Shown piece after piece: positions 47,467 through 59,829 of a stretch of 64,000 bases of DNA. Position numbers and translations under genes: made by a program. The number at the start of each line of letters is the position of its first letter. Positions within the stretch are counted from its first letter, which is position 1. The notes below the pieces were generated by a model. The model was not told the DNA's origin and ran no database searches. It saw only the letters and a list, made by a program, of their open reading frames with translations. This DNA comes from Acanthochromis polyacanthus. Lineage: Eukaryota > Chordata > Actinopteri > Pomacentridae. The stretch is taken from assembly GCF_021347895.1 (NCBI RefSeq), contig NC_067122.1, positions 37,294,215 to 37,358,214 on the forward strand, read 5' to 3'.

Positions 47467-47838
47467 TCCTCGTGTTGTCCTTACCAAAAAATGTTGTTGC
47501 CTTGTCTGAAAAAAGCCCAAAAATTCAGAAAGAATTTTCTCAAATGTATAAAAATTTTCAAAATCTTCAGGAGGAAAATTCCTGAAAAGTTTCCCTCAAC
47601 AGTTTTATCTTTTTAAATAAAAAATCCCCAAGTTTTACAGCGAAATTCACAGGATTTTGGTAGATTTTTTTTCTGAATGTTCTTAAACATTTTTTTAATT
47701 TGTCTTTTTTTCCACCAAAAAGTGTTAAAAAAATTTCCTAATTTTTTTTTTAAATGTGCAATGTGAAAATATATATTTTTATTCCAAATTTTTCAAACTT
47801 TAAAACGGGTCAATTTGACCTGCAGGACGACAGGAGGG
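47467..47838. mobile_element. piggyBac-like MITE (TTAA target)
   Basis: TTAA at 47463-47466 precedes tcctcgtgttgtcc. The right end is ggacgacaggaggg followed by CTAA (47839-47842), one change from TTAA. Read inward, both ends share a CCTCSTGTYGTCC sequence (the left reads CCTCGTGTTGTCC, the right CCTCCTGTCGTCC). The interior is A/T-rich with no coding capacity, and 'gggtcaatttgacctgcagg' lies next to the right end. This family is widespread in fish genomes. Confidence 0.8.
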
Positions 47839-47842
47839 CTAA

Positions 47843-50195
47843 ATGGCTTTTATTTAACTCTACACCTTTGTGTGGATTCAGTGCCATCACCTCTTTTTCC
47901 ACCCACTGTTTCCTGCAGCTCAAACACTCCAGCTCACCACAACTCTGTTCAAACACTGTAAAACTACTCTATGCTACACAAAGATAGTAACAATATTGAA
48001 GTAATTTAGAAATACATGTTAGAAAGAGAAACCAATTCTGATGAAGACTAATAATACAGACAGTCTCACTCTGCACAGAACTGACTTTCTTCCACTCATG
48101 ATTTATTATACATGTAGCATTCCTTCTTGTAGTTCCTTCTCACTCATAAATAATTACCCAAGATGTTTGTTAATTGAAACTGTGAAATTTAATCCCAGTT
48201 GAAATTAAAGTACTGCTAAATATGTAGCATTGAATTATCAGGCACCATAGTTGCTAAATGTGAACAGTCAGTTTTAATTTGTTGAGGTTTCTTTTTCAAA
48301 ACTTCTACTTCAGGTATATTTAGGGTTCATAAATGCAGCAAATTCAGGTACCAAATATTCCAGACTTTATTAAATAACCCTAATTTAGTTCTAAAATTCA
48401 CATCAAGGCCTTAAAATTGGATTATAAATCAGAACCTCTCTACAAGATGAGTCTCATTGTTGTTATTACCCCTTATTACCTCCTGCCTGGTAGCTATACT
48501 GCTGCAGTTTTTCCTACAGATGGGTTTGTGTCTTGCTTTAAAGGGTTTCCCAACATTAAACAGTATTCATTGGGGATACTACAGCTGCAGACAGTTACAG
48601 ATTAAAATTTAGGCCTCTACTGCATCAGATTTGAACGCATTTTAAAGTGATTTTTTTCATCTTTGAGGGCATACATTTTCGAAGGTATTGGTAATCAGTG
48701 TTACTATCTCAAGATAGAAGTCATGTCTGTGTTTATATGGACAACTAAATTAGCCTTAAACTTCTACCCTCATCCATTCTTGTGGTAAATGATGTTCCTC
48801 GCTGTTCTTAGACAAAAGATGCAAAATGAAATGTTCTCAAAAACTCTCGGAAATCCACATCTCATTGTAACAATGAAGTCAAACTTTGAAGCTACTGTTA
48901 CATTTCTTGGAAGGGTAGGTCCAGAGGGATGTAAGTTCCATCATCACAAGGTGAACACAAGGTCCTGTGTGGACTTCTGCTTCCTTTCCAGTTGTACTGC
49001 CATGATGCTACCAACATTTTGATCTGACTTGTAGTGGCATACAGATCTACTGCACACATGGAACACTTCTTCTGAGTGGATTTGAAGCGAACCAGAAAGG
49101 ATTATATCTGAAACCGCACATCTGTAAGGGAATGAAACCCAGTTCTTTCCTTTATATGAGTTACACAAGCTCCACAGGCTCACAACGTTTACACAAAATA
49201 CAATCAGGAGTGACTTTGGGTACCTGATTTCTCCAATCCAGCTCCTTCTAATGACAATGACCCAGCATTCATCTAAACTACCCCTATCCCTAAACCACGT
49301 TCTGCTTTTCCTTTTATTCACTCACTCCTTCATCATTCCCCTGATAGAGAGACAAATAAAAGACTAACAATGACTGACAGAGAGAGTGAGATAAATTGAT
49401 AGTAATGGAGAGAGAGTAATATTGGGAGAAAATGGTCGAAATAAAAAGCGATTACAGAGGAGGAGAATGATGCTGCTACCATTGTAGGGAATGAGAGTTG
49501 GGCTGTAGCTGGTGTGTGAGTGTGCGTGCATGCATGCAGGGGTTACGTTGGGGCTGTGGGCAGCATTGTGAAAGGGACGATTGGTGTTAAATTGGGGTGA
49601 AAAGAGGCTTTGGTAGAGATAGAGAGACTGAGTAAAGGAGAGAGAAAGCAAGGGAGAGATGGTCACCCTTCACTCCACACATGGATTAGAGGCTATAGAG
49701 ACATTGACAGGCTCAAAACCTGGCTTACACTGCTAAAGCCCTCCAGACACACGCACGCTCACTTCCAGCTCCCAATGTCCTAACAGCTGCAGTATATTTA
49801 TCAGTGGAAGAGAATGCTCAAACTGTTTGGCTGTCAGAATTCCTCAGTTTCGCTGAGATTTATCAGCTGGATTTTAAGGTCCCGACAGACCGGCCACACT
49901 TTGAGACGACTCAGATGAGCAATATTCTCGGCATCGATCACAATAATAGTTTTTGTGGCACTTTTCTTTCCTTTTATTATCCACGGCGGCTTTGCATACA
50001 CGCCGAATAATAATTCCTCCTGAATGAGGATCCCAAAGCAACAGTTTACCAAACAAAGAGGCTGCTAGAAAAAGGGCTGGATGAGTTTATGGCCAGTGGC
50101 AGAAGTTTGTTGACTTGCTTAGATGAATACTAATGTGTAGCATTGTTCTTTAAGATCAGGAAGCAGTCTCAACAGGGTTTTAATATACATACACG
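47843..50195. other. Intronic stretch without recognised genes
   Basis: After the U1 copy nothing identifiable was seen. A GA-rich plus-strand tract at 49365-49660 makes Ser/Leu-rich minus-strand frames. Confidence 0.4.
47912..48085. repeat. Unassigned dispersed repeat, family U1, copy 1
   Basis: It shares with copies at 58351 and 61021 the ordered motifs 'agctcaaacactccagctca', 'aactctgttcaaacactg', 'taaaactactct', 'gaagtaatt', 'gaaaccaattctgatga' and 'cagtctcactctgcac'. There are no clear inverted ends and no coding potential. Confidence 0.65.
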
Positions 50196-50575
50196 ATAAT
50201 ACTAATACCAATATTTTTATACAGCCCTTTTGAAAATCCAAGGGCTTCACAAGGCAGCAAAATAAAACAGACACAAGTATCAGGAACAATACTGAAAGAA
50301 ATAAAAAAACCTTTCAATGGACACAAAAACTGGAAATTAAATCAGGAAAGGCTCTCAGATTGAAGTCTGTTTTAAGAAGGGACTATCAGCAGGGCCTCTG
50401 GGATAGACTAAAGACCTCATCCTGAGGATTTCTTGGATATATCTTGCATATGAGAGACCATGAAAGGCCTCAAAACTACTCAGAAAACTCTTAGCCTCTA
50501 TCCTAAAACATACCCAGAGCCAGTGTAATGAGGCTAAAGTAAAGTTATTACATTTCTTGGGTCTGGTTAAAATAA
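50196..50575 (+). repeat. Decayed interspersed repeat
   Basis: The text 'tatacagcccttttgaaaat', 'ccaagggcttcacaa', 'gttttaagaagggact', 'gagaccatgaaaggcct' and 'gagccagtgtaatgaggct' matches, from memory, a dispersed fish repeat of uncertain class. Ends and target duplication cannot be seen. Confidence 0.55.
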
Positions 50576-51596
50576 TTATATAGAATCAACACATTGGTAC
50601 ATTAAAATGTGCATATCAAAACAAGTCTACATTGATGCTAATGGCCCTGTGAGGATGCACTTAATTCAAATGATTCCATCGTCCTGAGTTTTAATTCTGA
50701 TGATGACACCAGAGGAAAAAAAAAGAGATCATTACAACATATCCTGATTGCAACATGAATATCTGCACCAAATTGAATAATTCTCAAAGCTTTTGCAGAA
50801 ATCCCCAAATGAGAACCTCGTAGTGGCACTAAAGGAAAACCAGGGAGCTGCTAAAGTCATAGGAATTCATCCTGTAGGGATCATGAGTGTCTGAACAAAT
50901 GCCCATCCACCTGATAGTTATAGGGATGTTTCTGTCTAAAGCGGTAAAGACAACCAACACTGGCATCCTGGCGGCTGTGTTTTCAACATGATATAAATCG
51001 CTGTTGTTTTAAGCCTCATGGCCAGCAGTGGTTTGACACGTTTTGTTAATGATAAATTTTCCTGGCTTCCTAGCAGCCATCTGTGGTTTTAATATCACTT
51101 AGCAATAAAAACCTACAGTTTCAGTGGAAGATTGTGAATACCTACAAGTCTGCATTAAGTTTGGTCAAAAGTTCTTTTGTTGTTATAAAGCTGTGCTGCA
51201 TTAACATACATGAAAGTGTATTTGATGTCTGCTGTGACTGACCAAGACAGTGGCTTCCTAGAAGTCATAAACAGGTCAGCATGGATTTGAAAAAAATAAA
51301 TGTACCACTATTTAATTTTCACCATTTAAGTAACCAACTGATAATATATAGACCAGTTAAAAGCAATTACTTTCCTACAAATGACATGTCATACAATGTA
51401 GATATCCCTATTGGGTGTCTCATTAGAAAGTGGTATCAAGAGATGCAAAATTTGAAAGTCTATGTAAGTTTTCTGCTTATCTTAGTCAAGAATTAATGTT
51501 GATTTTTCCTGTTTATCATTACATGTTCTAAAGTATAGTTATAATTTCACTGAATAATCATATTTAAAGCCAGTTTCTTACTGGTTACTTGTTTTA

Positions 51597-51661
<65 letters not shown>

Positions 51662-51888
51662 TCTTGCCCATCCTCATTATGATGCATGATATTACAATAT
51701 CCTTTGACATTAACTTTGGCAGAGAATAGCTTCATAATTTGTGAAGCACAAGGGTTAAAAGTTATTTAATCTTCTCATTGATTTGTTTTGTAGCAAGAGG
51801 ATTAAAAGTCAATTTATTCCTTTTCAAACAGACACACACAGGGAAAGACGCAAACAGAGAAGAAGACTGAGAAAGAGTTCTTTCTCCA
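50576..51888. other. Intronic stretch without recognised genes
   Basis: Unique AT-rich sequence with an (AT)n array at 51600-51658. No gene seen. Confidence 0.45.
51600..51658. repeat. (AT)n microsatellite
   Basis: A perfect AT run of about 58 bp, self-complementary and able to extrude a cruciform. Confidence 0.96.
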
Positions 51889-52210
51889 AATGAGTTTAGT
51901 TTAATTAACATTGTCATTGTTTGAATGGGGAAGACAATCTCCAGAGAATTGCAAGATAATGTGCTGGTGATGTTTATCTCTTAAGCTAACCCTGGGCCAT
52001 TTATAATGGCATTTTTACTGATGCTGATTTATTGCAACAGCCATTTCATTGATTTCAGAGGCAGCTGGCGAGATAGATCTCATGATTGTGTGAGTAACAA
52101 TGTCAGGCCCTTAATAATTTATTGCACTTCTAATCATTGGCTAAATAACTTCCATTTGGACTTATTTACTCTCCCTAAATATAAAATTAGGAATATGGCT
52201 GTTTTGTGTT
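51889..52210. promoter_or_regulatory. Candidate conserved non-coding element (strongest by appearance)
   Basis: About 320 bp free of simple repeats and dense in developmental motifs: 'gtttaattaacattgtcatt', 'ccatttataatggc', 'gatttattgc', 'tgatttcagaggcagctggc', 'gcccttaataatttattgc' and 'ctaatcattggctaaataa'. TTTAT, TAATTA, ATTGTC (Sox-like) and CAGCTG cores cluster. Minus- and plus-strand frames are short, so it is not coding. No alignment was possible. Confidence 0.4.
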
Positions 52211-52812
52211 AGGGCATATTTTATTCAAATCAAAAACATCATTCCGACTTGTCTCGTATAACTTTTCCAATGCTTCCTGTGCCTTGATCAGAGGATTTAT
52301 CAGTATACTGGCTGGTTAAACTGGTAAAAAAAAAAAAAAAACTTGTGCATTAAGTGAGCACAGCCAGTGACTAAAAAAACACTTTCAGAAAGACAGAAAC
52401 TGATGCAAAGATTTGCAAACTGTGCCAAACCCATATTTTTGGAAGCAATGCAAACTTTCTATTTGATTGCACAGAATTATATCAAAAAGCATTGATGGTA
52501 AATACAATATAAACCCACAGCTTAGCTTAGCACAAACACAAACACTGGAAATCAAGTAACAAGTAATTCTAAATTTCACTGATTAACCCATCATACAAGT
52601 AGAAAACTAACACACTGAGGTTTTACTGGGTAAATGTAGGAGTATTCCTTTGTGTCCATTTTATTAGGTACACCGGTACAATTGATTACAATTCAATCCG
52701 AGTGCTGCTAAACGTCCCCTTACATGATATCAGGATTAGCTCAAACTATCAGTGTAATTCAACTGCATACTGTAGAATTTAGGTCATAGTACGTGATATT
52801 GCAAATGATCTT
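52211..52812. other. Intronic stretch without recognised genes
   Basis: AT-rich sequence with an A-run near 52326-52342. Nothing identifiable. Confidence 0.4.
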
Positions 52813-52813
52813 A

Positions 52814-53095
52814 TTACTCCGCCAAGAAACACGGCATAGTTACGTGACAATCGGTGTACATTTGTCTGTCTGTCTGTTTGTCTGTTCGCAACATTACTCA
52901 AAAACAGATTTGGACAAAACTTTCAGGGAAGGTCAGAAATGACACAAGGATCAAGTGATCAGATTTTGGCAGTGATGTGGCTTATAGTCTGGATAAACGG
53001 ATTTGTTAAAGATTTCTGTATCATTGCGCAGCATCACTGTAACTATGACAACAGATGAATGTTGGAGTGGATTTTATCTAAGCCAGTACGCAGCC
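52814..53095. repeat. ACTCCGCC-family repeat, copy 3 (right side missing)
   Basis: It begins 'tactccgccaagaaac' and has the TGTC run, 'ctcaaaaacagatttggac', 'ggtcagaaatgacacaagg', 'ttggcagtgatgtggc' and 'gatttctgtatcattgcg' of copy 1. The inverted right end is absent. Confidence 0.8.
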
Positions 53096-54507
53096 ATTAT
53101 GGCTTTCCACTTTCTATGAACAAAAGAGGAACAACACAGCTCCAGAACATCGGTTTCTTCAGGTTCAGCAGTCAGATGAGGCCCCCTGATGTGAAAGTTT
53201 GATTGGACCATATCTTTAGCAGGCCTGCAAACATACCGCAGTCAGCTATTGCACTGAAACAACTTTTGTTAATAAAGGTGTTTCATCCATCATTGCTATC
53301 AGTGGTTTCCAGGCGTGTGTTTGTTTGTGCATTCTGGCTTCTGCTTGGATTGGACAGCCCTGAAGTCAGTCTGTGGCTGTTTATTTATTCTGCTCTCATT
53401 AATAGCTCTAATGTCTGTAATCATGCTAAGAATTAAAAAGATTATAATTCTTTACATTTGTGTGTTGTGGAAGATGCTACAGCTAAGCTTTCTGTATCCC
53501 ATTTTCCCAACCAGCAGTAAAATCACAGCTTTATGCCACTGTCAATGTGTTTACATCAATTCTAGATTTCAGTCTATTATTTCGTGTATTTTGGATTTCA
53601 TGTTACACCTCAACAGATGAAACATTTTCTCCTCTATTACATTTTTTCAGTTATTGTGCTGTTGGTTTTATCTGATGTTTCGTCTGACCTTATATTTCAT
53701 CCACATTTCCGTCTACCTCATAATAAGGAACACACAGTGCTTAATCTGTAACCATTTCTTGCATCCAATCTCAATGTTGTCTTTGTAAACACACTGCTTA
53801 GTATCTTAGCTCAGACCTCACACAAGGCAGCCCCTCTTCTGCTGTTTTTTTTCTCATAATCCCATTCCATCTTTATTCAGGAACACAAATACGTTCTTCA
53901 AAAACACAATCTTCCCTCTGCAAAATATTTAGGTCAGTCACTGGTAGCTTCGCTGCCACCACAGCTGCCATGAAAGCGGCTTCTTTTGCATCACTTCAAT
54001 ACATGCTGTGCTGATCTTCTGCTACTTTATCTTTATACAGTTCTATAGACATTTGCCTGAAGGCCTGGTCACACCAGAAAGTGGCTGTGCAGTATTCAGC
54101 CCGTCTCTGGCCTCGTCCACACCAATGCAGATAGATTTCTGGACAGCTGGGAACATGCTAGCTCTAGTCAGCAAAGATATCTCTCTTAGTGTCTTTCTGT
54201 TTTGTTTGAGTTGCACCTTTTGCTTAATGTTGCACTCTGTTCTCAGGAGTGTACATCATTTCATAAAATAAAGAGCTATTTAGGAGGGAAACGGGTTTAG
54301 AGCTTTCATAATGCCACTTAGCAAACTGTGTAGTTAATGCATTCTACTCAAAATACATTTTTGTGAATCCGATACCACTCCAAACTCATCACATTGGGCC
54401 ACTTTGACAGGAACCCTGGCATTCCAGCATACAGGTCATATTGAGTGATTAAAATTCCAGAACATCAGAAAAAAGATGCCATCGGTCCAGATTTTCTCTG
54501 CTGCTGT
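53096..54507. other. Intronic stretch without recognised genes
   Basis: Unique sequence. Open frames at 53203-53620 and 54008-54271 are hydrophobic by chance and have no family match I can name. Confidence 0.4.
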
Positions 54508-55166
54508 CATGAGTGATGTGTGATACTGCAAGATTTGGTATCGGTCCGATACCAAGTAAATCCGGGGCCAGTATCACCGATATTGATACCGTTACTCCAG
54601 ACTAACTTTTTCAGTCGTCACACTAGTGTGACAGACATTGTCAGTTTTTGGCTCCTACCTGGATAGAGGTGAAACATCTCACTAGCAGAAGATTTGCTTA
54701 TCAACAGACACTACATTTATCAATGTTCTCTCAACGCCTCATATTGCAGACTGATGCTGCTCCAGACAGGTGTGTGAGCAAAAATTACTATTAAAAGAAT
54801 GAGATAAAGTGTCCTCATTTCAGATTAGTCCAAGATGAAAGTGACTGATTTCATCCACGTTTTCTATGTGTGAAGAAAACAGTGCATATAACTGCACTAC
54901 GTCTTTTAAGAGTGGAGTGCATTTTAAAATTTTAAATGCTGCAGTCAGTCATTTTTGTATTGTGGTTAGAAGCTAAAATAATGATTGTGATTATTGATTA
55001 TTTAATTGTGTGTCCCTGCTACAGCACTAGTCGTACCGCATCAGTTCAGGCATACAGAAGAGAAATTGAAACTGAAGTATCGATCTCATTACACTGGTAT
55101 CGTCCGATATTAATACCTACACTGGTATCGATATTATCGATATCTGGATCAATCCGCCCACCTCTA
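54508..55166. mobile_element. hAT-like MITE with 'gtatcg...cgatac' palindromic arms
   Basis: The left arm contains 'tttggtatcggtccgatacc' and 'ggccagtatcaccgatattg'. The right arm has 'actggtatcgtccgatatta', 'ggtatcgatattatcgatat' and the terminus 'aatccgcccacctcta'. The right end resembles the hAT end CCCACCTCTG, while the left (catgagtgatg) is decayed. Possible 8-bp target copies gctgctgt (54500-54507) and gctgccat (55167-55174) agree at 6 of 8 bases. The boundaries are therefore tentative. Confidence 0.6.
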
Positions 55167-55174
55167 GCTGCCAT

Positions 55175-56408
55175 CACTGTTGTTTCAGGTAACTGTAAGT
55201 TTTCCTTGTAATCATTGCTACTTTGTATGTATTTTAACCTAAATCATTTTTCTCCCTTATCTTAACCAAGTAGTTTTAGTGCCTAAACTTAACTGAACTG
55301 CAAGTAAAAATGAGACTCACATAAGAAAGACACAAGTCTTGGTTTGCTGGGTGAAAGTCCTGTGACGTACTCTGCCTTCACCCTTCAAACATCAGCGTAA
55401 GGCTCTTTTAAGGTGGAAAACACTGCTATACGTCTGTTCTTGTCAAATACTGATGCAGGTGACATTGAAGGGCACCTTGTAGAGGGCATCTCACAAACAC
55501 CAGCGGTTTTGACATAACATCAGTATTCAACACCCTGGGAGTGGGTTGTATTTGCACCATCTGCTCCTTTCTCATAATTGTCTGCAAACCTTTCCTATTT
55601 TGTCAAGACATTTGAATCCGACAGAGAAGATAAAGAGTGTTTGGTGCGACACAATAATAGGCTCTATGACCTTATTGGCTTTGTGTTCCTTTGTAGTCTC
55701 TCATTGTCAGACTGTTTGCCACTGGCACAAATTCACAGATCAAAAGTAACTAATGTGAAGAATTTGTGCAGATTTACAGATCACTTCCATACCATTGGAG
55801 CTAAATTATTTCACAGTGAGCTTTCACTGTATTAAATGCTGGTGTAATCAAACACCAGTGATGCCAGTTTATACATAAAACATTCTATTGTTCCTTTCAC
55901 ATTTTGCAGCAACAGTTATTCCTTGTAGTTAGGTGGCATTCATCCAGTAATCAAGTACTGCAAGTGCAATCTCATGATTTTCAGTTGTCATCTTTCTATC
56001 ATCTATCTGTCACTAGCAAGATCTCCTACTTCATTCAGTCCTGATTATTGTCATATTTACTTTTTCCAGCTCAGTTAATGGAAAAAAGTAGCATATGAGT
56101 GCATATAACAGTATATTGTGTGCTCAGAGTTGAAAAGTATTGTTGAACTTTCTGGAATTGGAACTTTCCTTATAGATAAACAAGTATAACTCAAAGAAAT
56201 AGCTGCGAAAATAAGATCATTAGTATGCACTTGGAAAAAATTAAGGGACAGTCGTGAAATGTCATCCTGCTAAACCACAGCGGGGAGATATTAACACTCG
56301 GACCTATGACATTTTAATGGGGTGGACAGGGGGAGATAATTTGGGACGGACCATATTGCTGTTCATTATTGCTCCTCCCTCTGTGAGACACACAAATGCT
56401 GACCAGTA
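55175..56408. other. Intronic stretch without recognised genes
   Basis: Unique sequence. No exon, RNA gene or named repeat was recognised. Confidence 0.4.
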
Positions 56409-56409
56409 A

Positions 56410-56410
56410 A

Positions 56411-56489
<79 letters not shown>

Positions 56490-56506
56490 TGTGTGTGCGT
56501 GTGTGC
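56410..56506. repeat. (GTGC)n microsatellite flanked by (GT)n
   Basis: About 20 GTGC units with GT runs on both sides. It is translated as Ala-Arg-Thr-His on the minus strand only because of the repeat. Confidence 0.96.
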
Positions 56507-58350
56507 AAGCCTTCCTCGCTGCAGTGTGTATCTGAGATAAATGATGGATAGATGTCACCGGCAGGTCTCCCTCTCATTCTCCACTCTGTTTGCTGAGTGT
56601 GTGTGTGTGTATGTGTGTGTGTTGCTGTGTGTGATAGATAGGTGTGAGTGCAGAGGTCTGAGTGTATTTGTCCAGACTCCATTAAACACCTGTTCACTGG
56701 CCTAATGTGTGCGGCCCCGTGGCCTCAGGCAGCTGCAGTAGTACAGCAACAGACATCCTGTAAACACCAAAACCATCAAAAGATTTATATGAGAGATATT
56801 ATCTTTTAATGATACAAGTTTCCATATACTGTAACAAACAAACAAAGAAAAGACAGGGACAAATAGTGTTGGTGTGGACGTGTCTTCAAGTAATTGGTTA
56901 AGTAACAAACATGACAGTGTTAGTGTTGTTTCTGCTTTTAGAAGTCTTGTTGTGCGATGAGTTCAAGACTTTAAAAGCTAAACAAATGCCATAAAACTAT
57001 AAACAGGCCTAATAGGAGGCAAGAAAGGTTTGCTGGCAGCCATTCATGCCAGTCATTCCTGTACATCTTTCTTCCAGATACTCATTCATCTACCTGGAAC
57101 ATCTGCTTACTTTCTGACTTAAAATCAAGCAAAACACTGCATTCTGGGGTGTAATTCATGATGCGGTCAAGGAAAAGTGAATCAGGCTGAAGGATTGTTG
57201 CAATTAAACTTGTTTGCTATACATGATTTGTGTTTTGTCCCCTACGGTGTGCCAGCACAGTGGTCTAGATTTAGGATTGAATAGTTTTTGTTTGTCACAT
57301 ACAATATGAGCGGTGAAATGCCAAGTTACTATCCCTCAAGACTGTTCAATAACAGTAAGATTCTTTAAAAACAATACAAAAGTAGACAAAAAACGTCTTG
57401 CCAAAATGAAAGAAGACTCTGTTGCCACGATCACCAAGAAAACTGCATAGAAATGCATGAGCTCAAATCACAAACAAGAATAACTGCTGCACTGATCTAA
57501 AGACATTTAGCAACAAGTTACGCGTCTATATATCTAGAATTATCAATTAAATCTACTAAATACTTGGAAAGTTTGGTGACTTTGGCAATTTCTGGAGAAA
57601 TTGCTCCTCTGATTGCAGAAAGCTGTTGCAGCTGAGCTTGTACCATTCAGAAGGTGCACATGAGAAACCTGCAACCAGATGACAATCCCTCAATCGACTG
57701 AGCCACCAGGTGCAAGGTTTACGAACAGTGTGATATGTTAGAATGCAGTCAATACAAATACTGTAACGTCAGAGATGTGTTTATTCTTTATTATGGTTCT
57801 GGGGTTGGTTTCACGTGCTCTAAAGAAATGGTAGTGAGCCTAGGGGGTGCTGTTGAGGTAGCAGGGGTTGCGGTCGCTAGAATGGACTTGGTGTGTTGCA
57901 TGAACAGCTCAGTAAAAGTTTTTGAGATGATCCAGAACGCGTGATGAGTGATTCCTTTATGCACCCAAACGCCCACAATGCTTACAATAGTTTTACTTTA
58001 GTGCAAAAACACAACTGACTGGATGTTTTCCAGTTTGGCTGTTAAAAAGCAGAAGACTGGCTTTTTGCCAGAGGACAGGAACATGTATCATACAACCACC
58101 ATCTTTGATGTTACAGACTTGTCCAATTGTTTACTGTTCAGGATTCATTATGTGGCAAATCTCACTCCTACAACAGCTCTCTCCAAAGACCAACTGTTTC
58201 TATATTAGAGCACAGTATTTCTGTGATTCGTGTAAACTAAACCTGCAAAGCGTTCTCTAGTCTTTGATTAAACCCCCTCTCTGTGTTGCTTCCTTTAAAA
58301 TACAACTATGAAGTGTTTTCCTCTCTCGTCGCTCACGCCTCCTCGCTCAC
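56507..58350. other. Intronic stretch without recognised genes
   Basis: Mostly unique sequence. The segment 57690-57712 ('tcaatcgactgagccaccag') looks like a scrap of a tRNA-like SINE head. Confidence 0.4.
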
Positions 58351-58550
58351 GGGAGCTCAAGCACACCAGCTCACCCACAACTCTGCTTAAACACTGCAAA
58401 ACTTCTCTTTGGTAAACAAAGACAAGTAATTCAGTCAAACATGTTCGAATGAGAAACCAATTCTAACGAAGAAGAAAAACACAGAAAGTCCAACCCTGCA
58501 GGTTGACTGAATTAGTTTTTTAGGTTTGTTACATATGAAACCCCAGAGGT
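58351..58550. repeat. Unassigned dispersed repeat, family U1, copy 2
   Basis: It carries 'gagctcaagcacaccagctc', 'aactctgcttaaacactgca', 'gtaattcag', 'gaaaccaattctaacgaaga', 'cagaaagtccaaccctgca' and 'taggtttgttacatatgaaa', in the same order as the copies at 47912 and 61021. Confidence 0.7.
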
Positions 58551-58808
58551 CACAATCTGAGTTTTTGAGATTGTCACCAGTATACTGCAGTTTCAAAATG
58601 GAAATGTTCATCCATGGCACTGAATGTTTATTTCTCTCAGGCACATAAAAATTGCTGAATAGATTGAAGGAACTCTTTAAAAATGTTTCTTTATTTTGAA
58701 TTGTATTATGAGAAGAAAATCTGGCAAAGACAGTGAACATCCACTCTGCCTACATGTTTTCACAGCACAACTATCTCCAAGTAATTTTTTTAAATGAATA
58801 AACCATAC

Positions 58809-59036
58809 CTGGCATCTCTTCCTCTTGGATCCACCACGCAGTCGGACCATCACAGCTCGCGCAGATACAAGTGCCTGGACTGACCTTAATAAGCTGCCTG
58901 TTGTCCCTTTTAATTCTGTTAAGCACTTTGCTAATGGCTCCAACATCAGCCGCTGACATGACTGCCACCATAATAACCTGAGCGTTACAACACCACTTAG
59001 CAGCAACATTAGCCCTGGCAGTGGCTGTCTATGCAA
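58809..59036 (-). CDS. Candidate upstream exon with strong donor (function unknown)
   Basis: A minus-strand donor ATGCCAG|GTATGG ends an open region. From the ATG at 59036 the frame reads MHRQPLPGLMLLLSGVVTLR..., a signal-peptide-like start, and leaves in phase 0. From the ATG at 58971 it reads MVAVMSAADVGAISKVLNRI..., and leaves in phase 1, the phase needed by the il1rapl2 exon. The strand is right for a 5' exon of il1rapl2. However, neither peptide resembles the known IL1RAPL N-terminus, and the frame with the signal-like start has the wrong phase. It could be a 5' non-coding exon or chance. Confidence 0.2.
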
Positions 59037-59039
59037 AAC

Positions 59040-59300
59040 GACAGGTATTACACTGATTCTCCTGACCTAATTTAAAGTGTGCGTCAGTCGTGTCAGGGCA
59101 CAGCAAAGAATATCAACCTGATATTCACTGTCTTATCACCCGTAATTGTATGGGGAGCACTTTAATAAGTCCGCTGGGTGTCAGCCGAGTCAGTTATCAT
59201 ATGGATAATGTCCTCTGCATCCACATCTCTGTCATGGCTGTCAGTGCAATCAAATTAGCATGACTGCAGCATTAACATCAGTATGGGTGATAGCTCACTA
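59040..59300. promoter_or_regulatory. Candidate conserved non-coding element
   Basis: Repeat-free block with 'cccgtaattgtatggggagc', 'actttaataag', 'agttatcatatggataatg', 'tgtcatggctgtcagtgc' and 'aatcaaattagcatgac'. It contains TAATTG and ATTAG homeodomain-like cores, an E-box (CATATG) and a CTGTCA TALE-like motif. It is adjacent to the candidate exon at 58809-59036. Confidence 0.35.
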
Positions 59301-59829
59301 CTCAAACTGCAGTACTTTACATTTATAGAAGTGGTAATGATTGCTCAGCATCCATTATCCCTCTCTTTCACTTTTCTCTCCATCTTTCTGTCTCTTCCCC
59401 TCTTTCTTTCTTCCTCTGAATGTATTTGTGTACCTGTCCTCTCCCCTCTTATGTCCATTTTAATTATGCCTAATGATTGATTCTGTGTCGCTCTGCCATT
59501 ACAGGGCCTGCAGTTGTCTGTCACGCTCACACATAAACACATTGGATCCCTAATGAAGAGTCAGCAGTCTTGTGTCAAGCGACAGTGGAAGCCAAACAAA
59601 TGAAAACACGCTCACATAGCCACATGTCAAAAGCCTCCCCTCTCCCAGCTAATAACATGTCACTGCTGCTGACACTGCACTATCTGCTCAACACAACACT
59701 GCCCGAGTGGATGCACGAAAACGAAAAAGAGGGACACAGATATACTTTGTGTATGATTTTGAGGGATGTGACGTTAGTAGGCAGAGGGGACTGAATCCAC
59801 CACTGTGGACCATAATGGTTTTCATTTTA

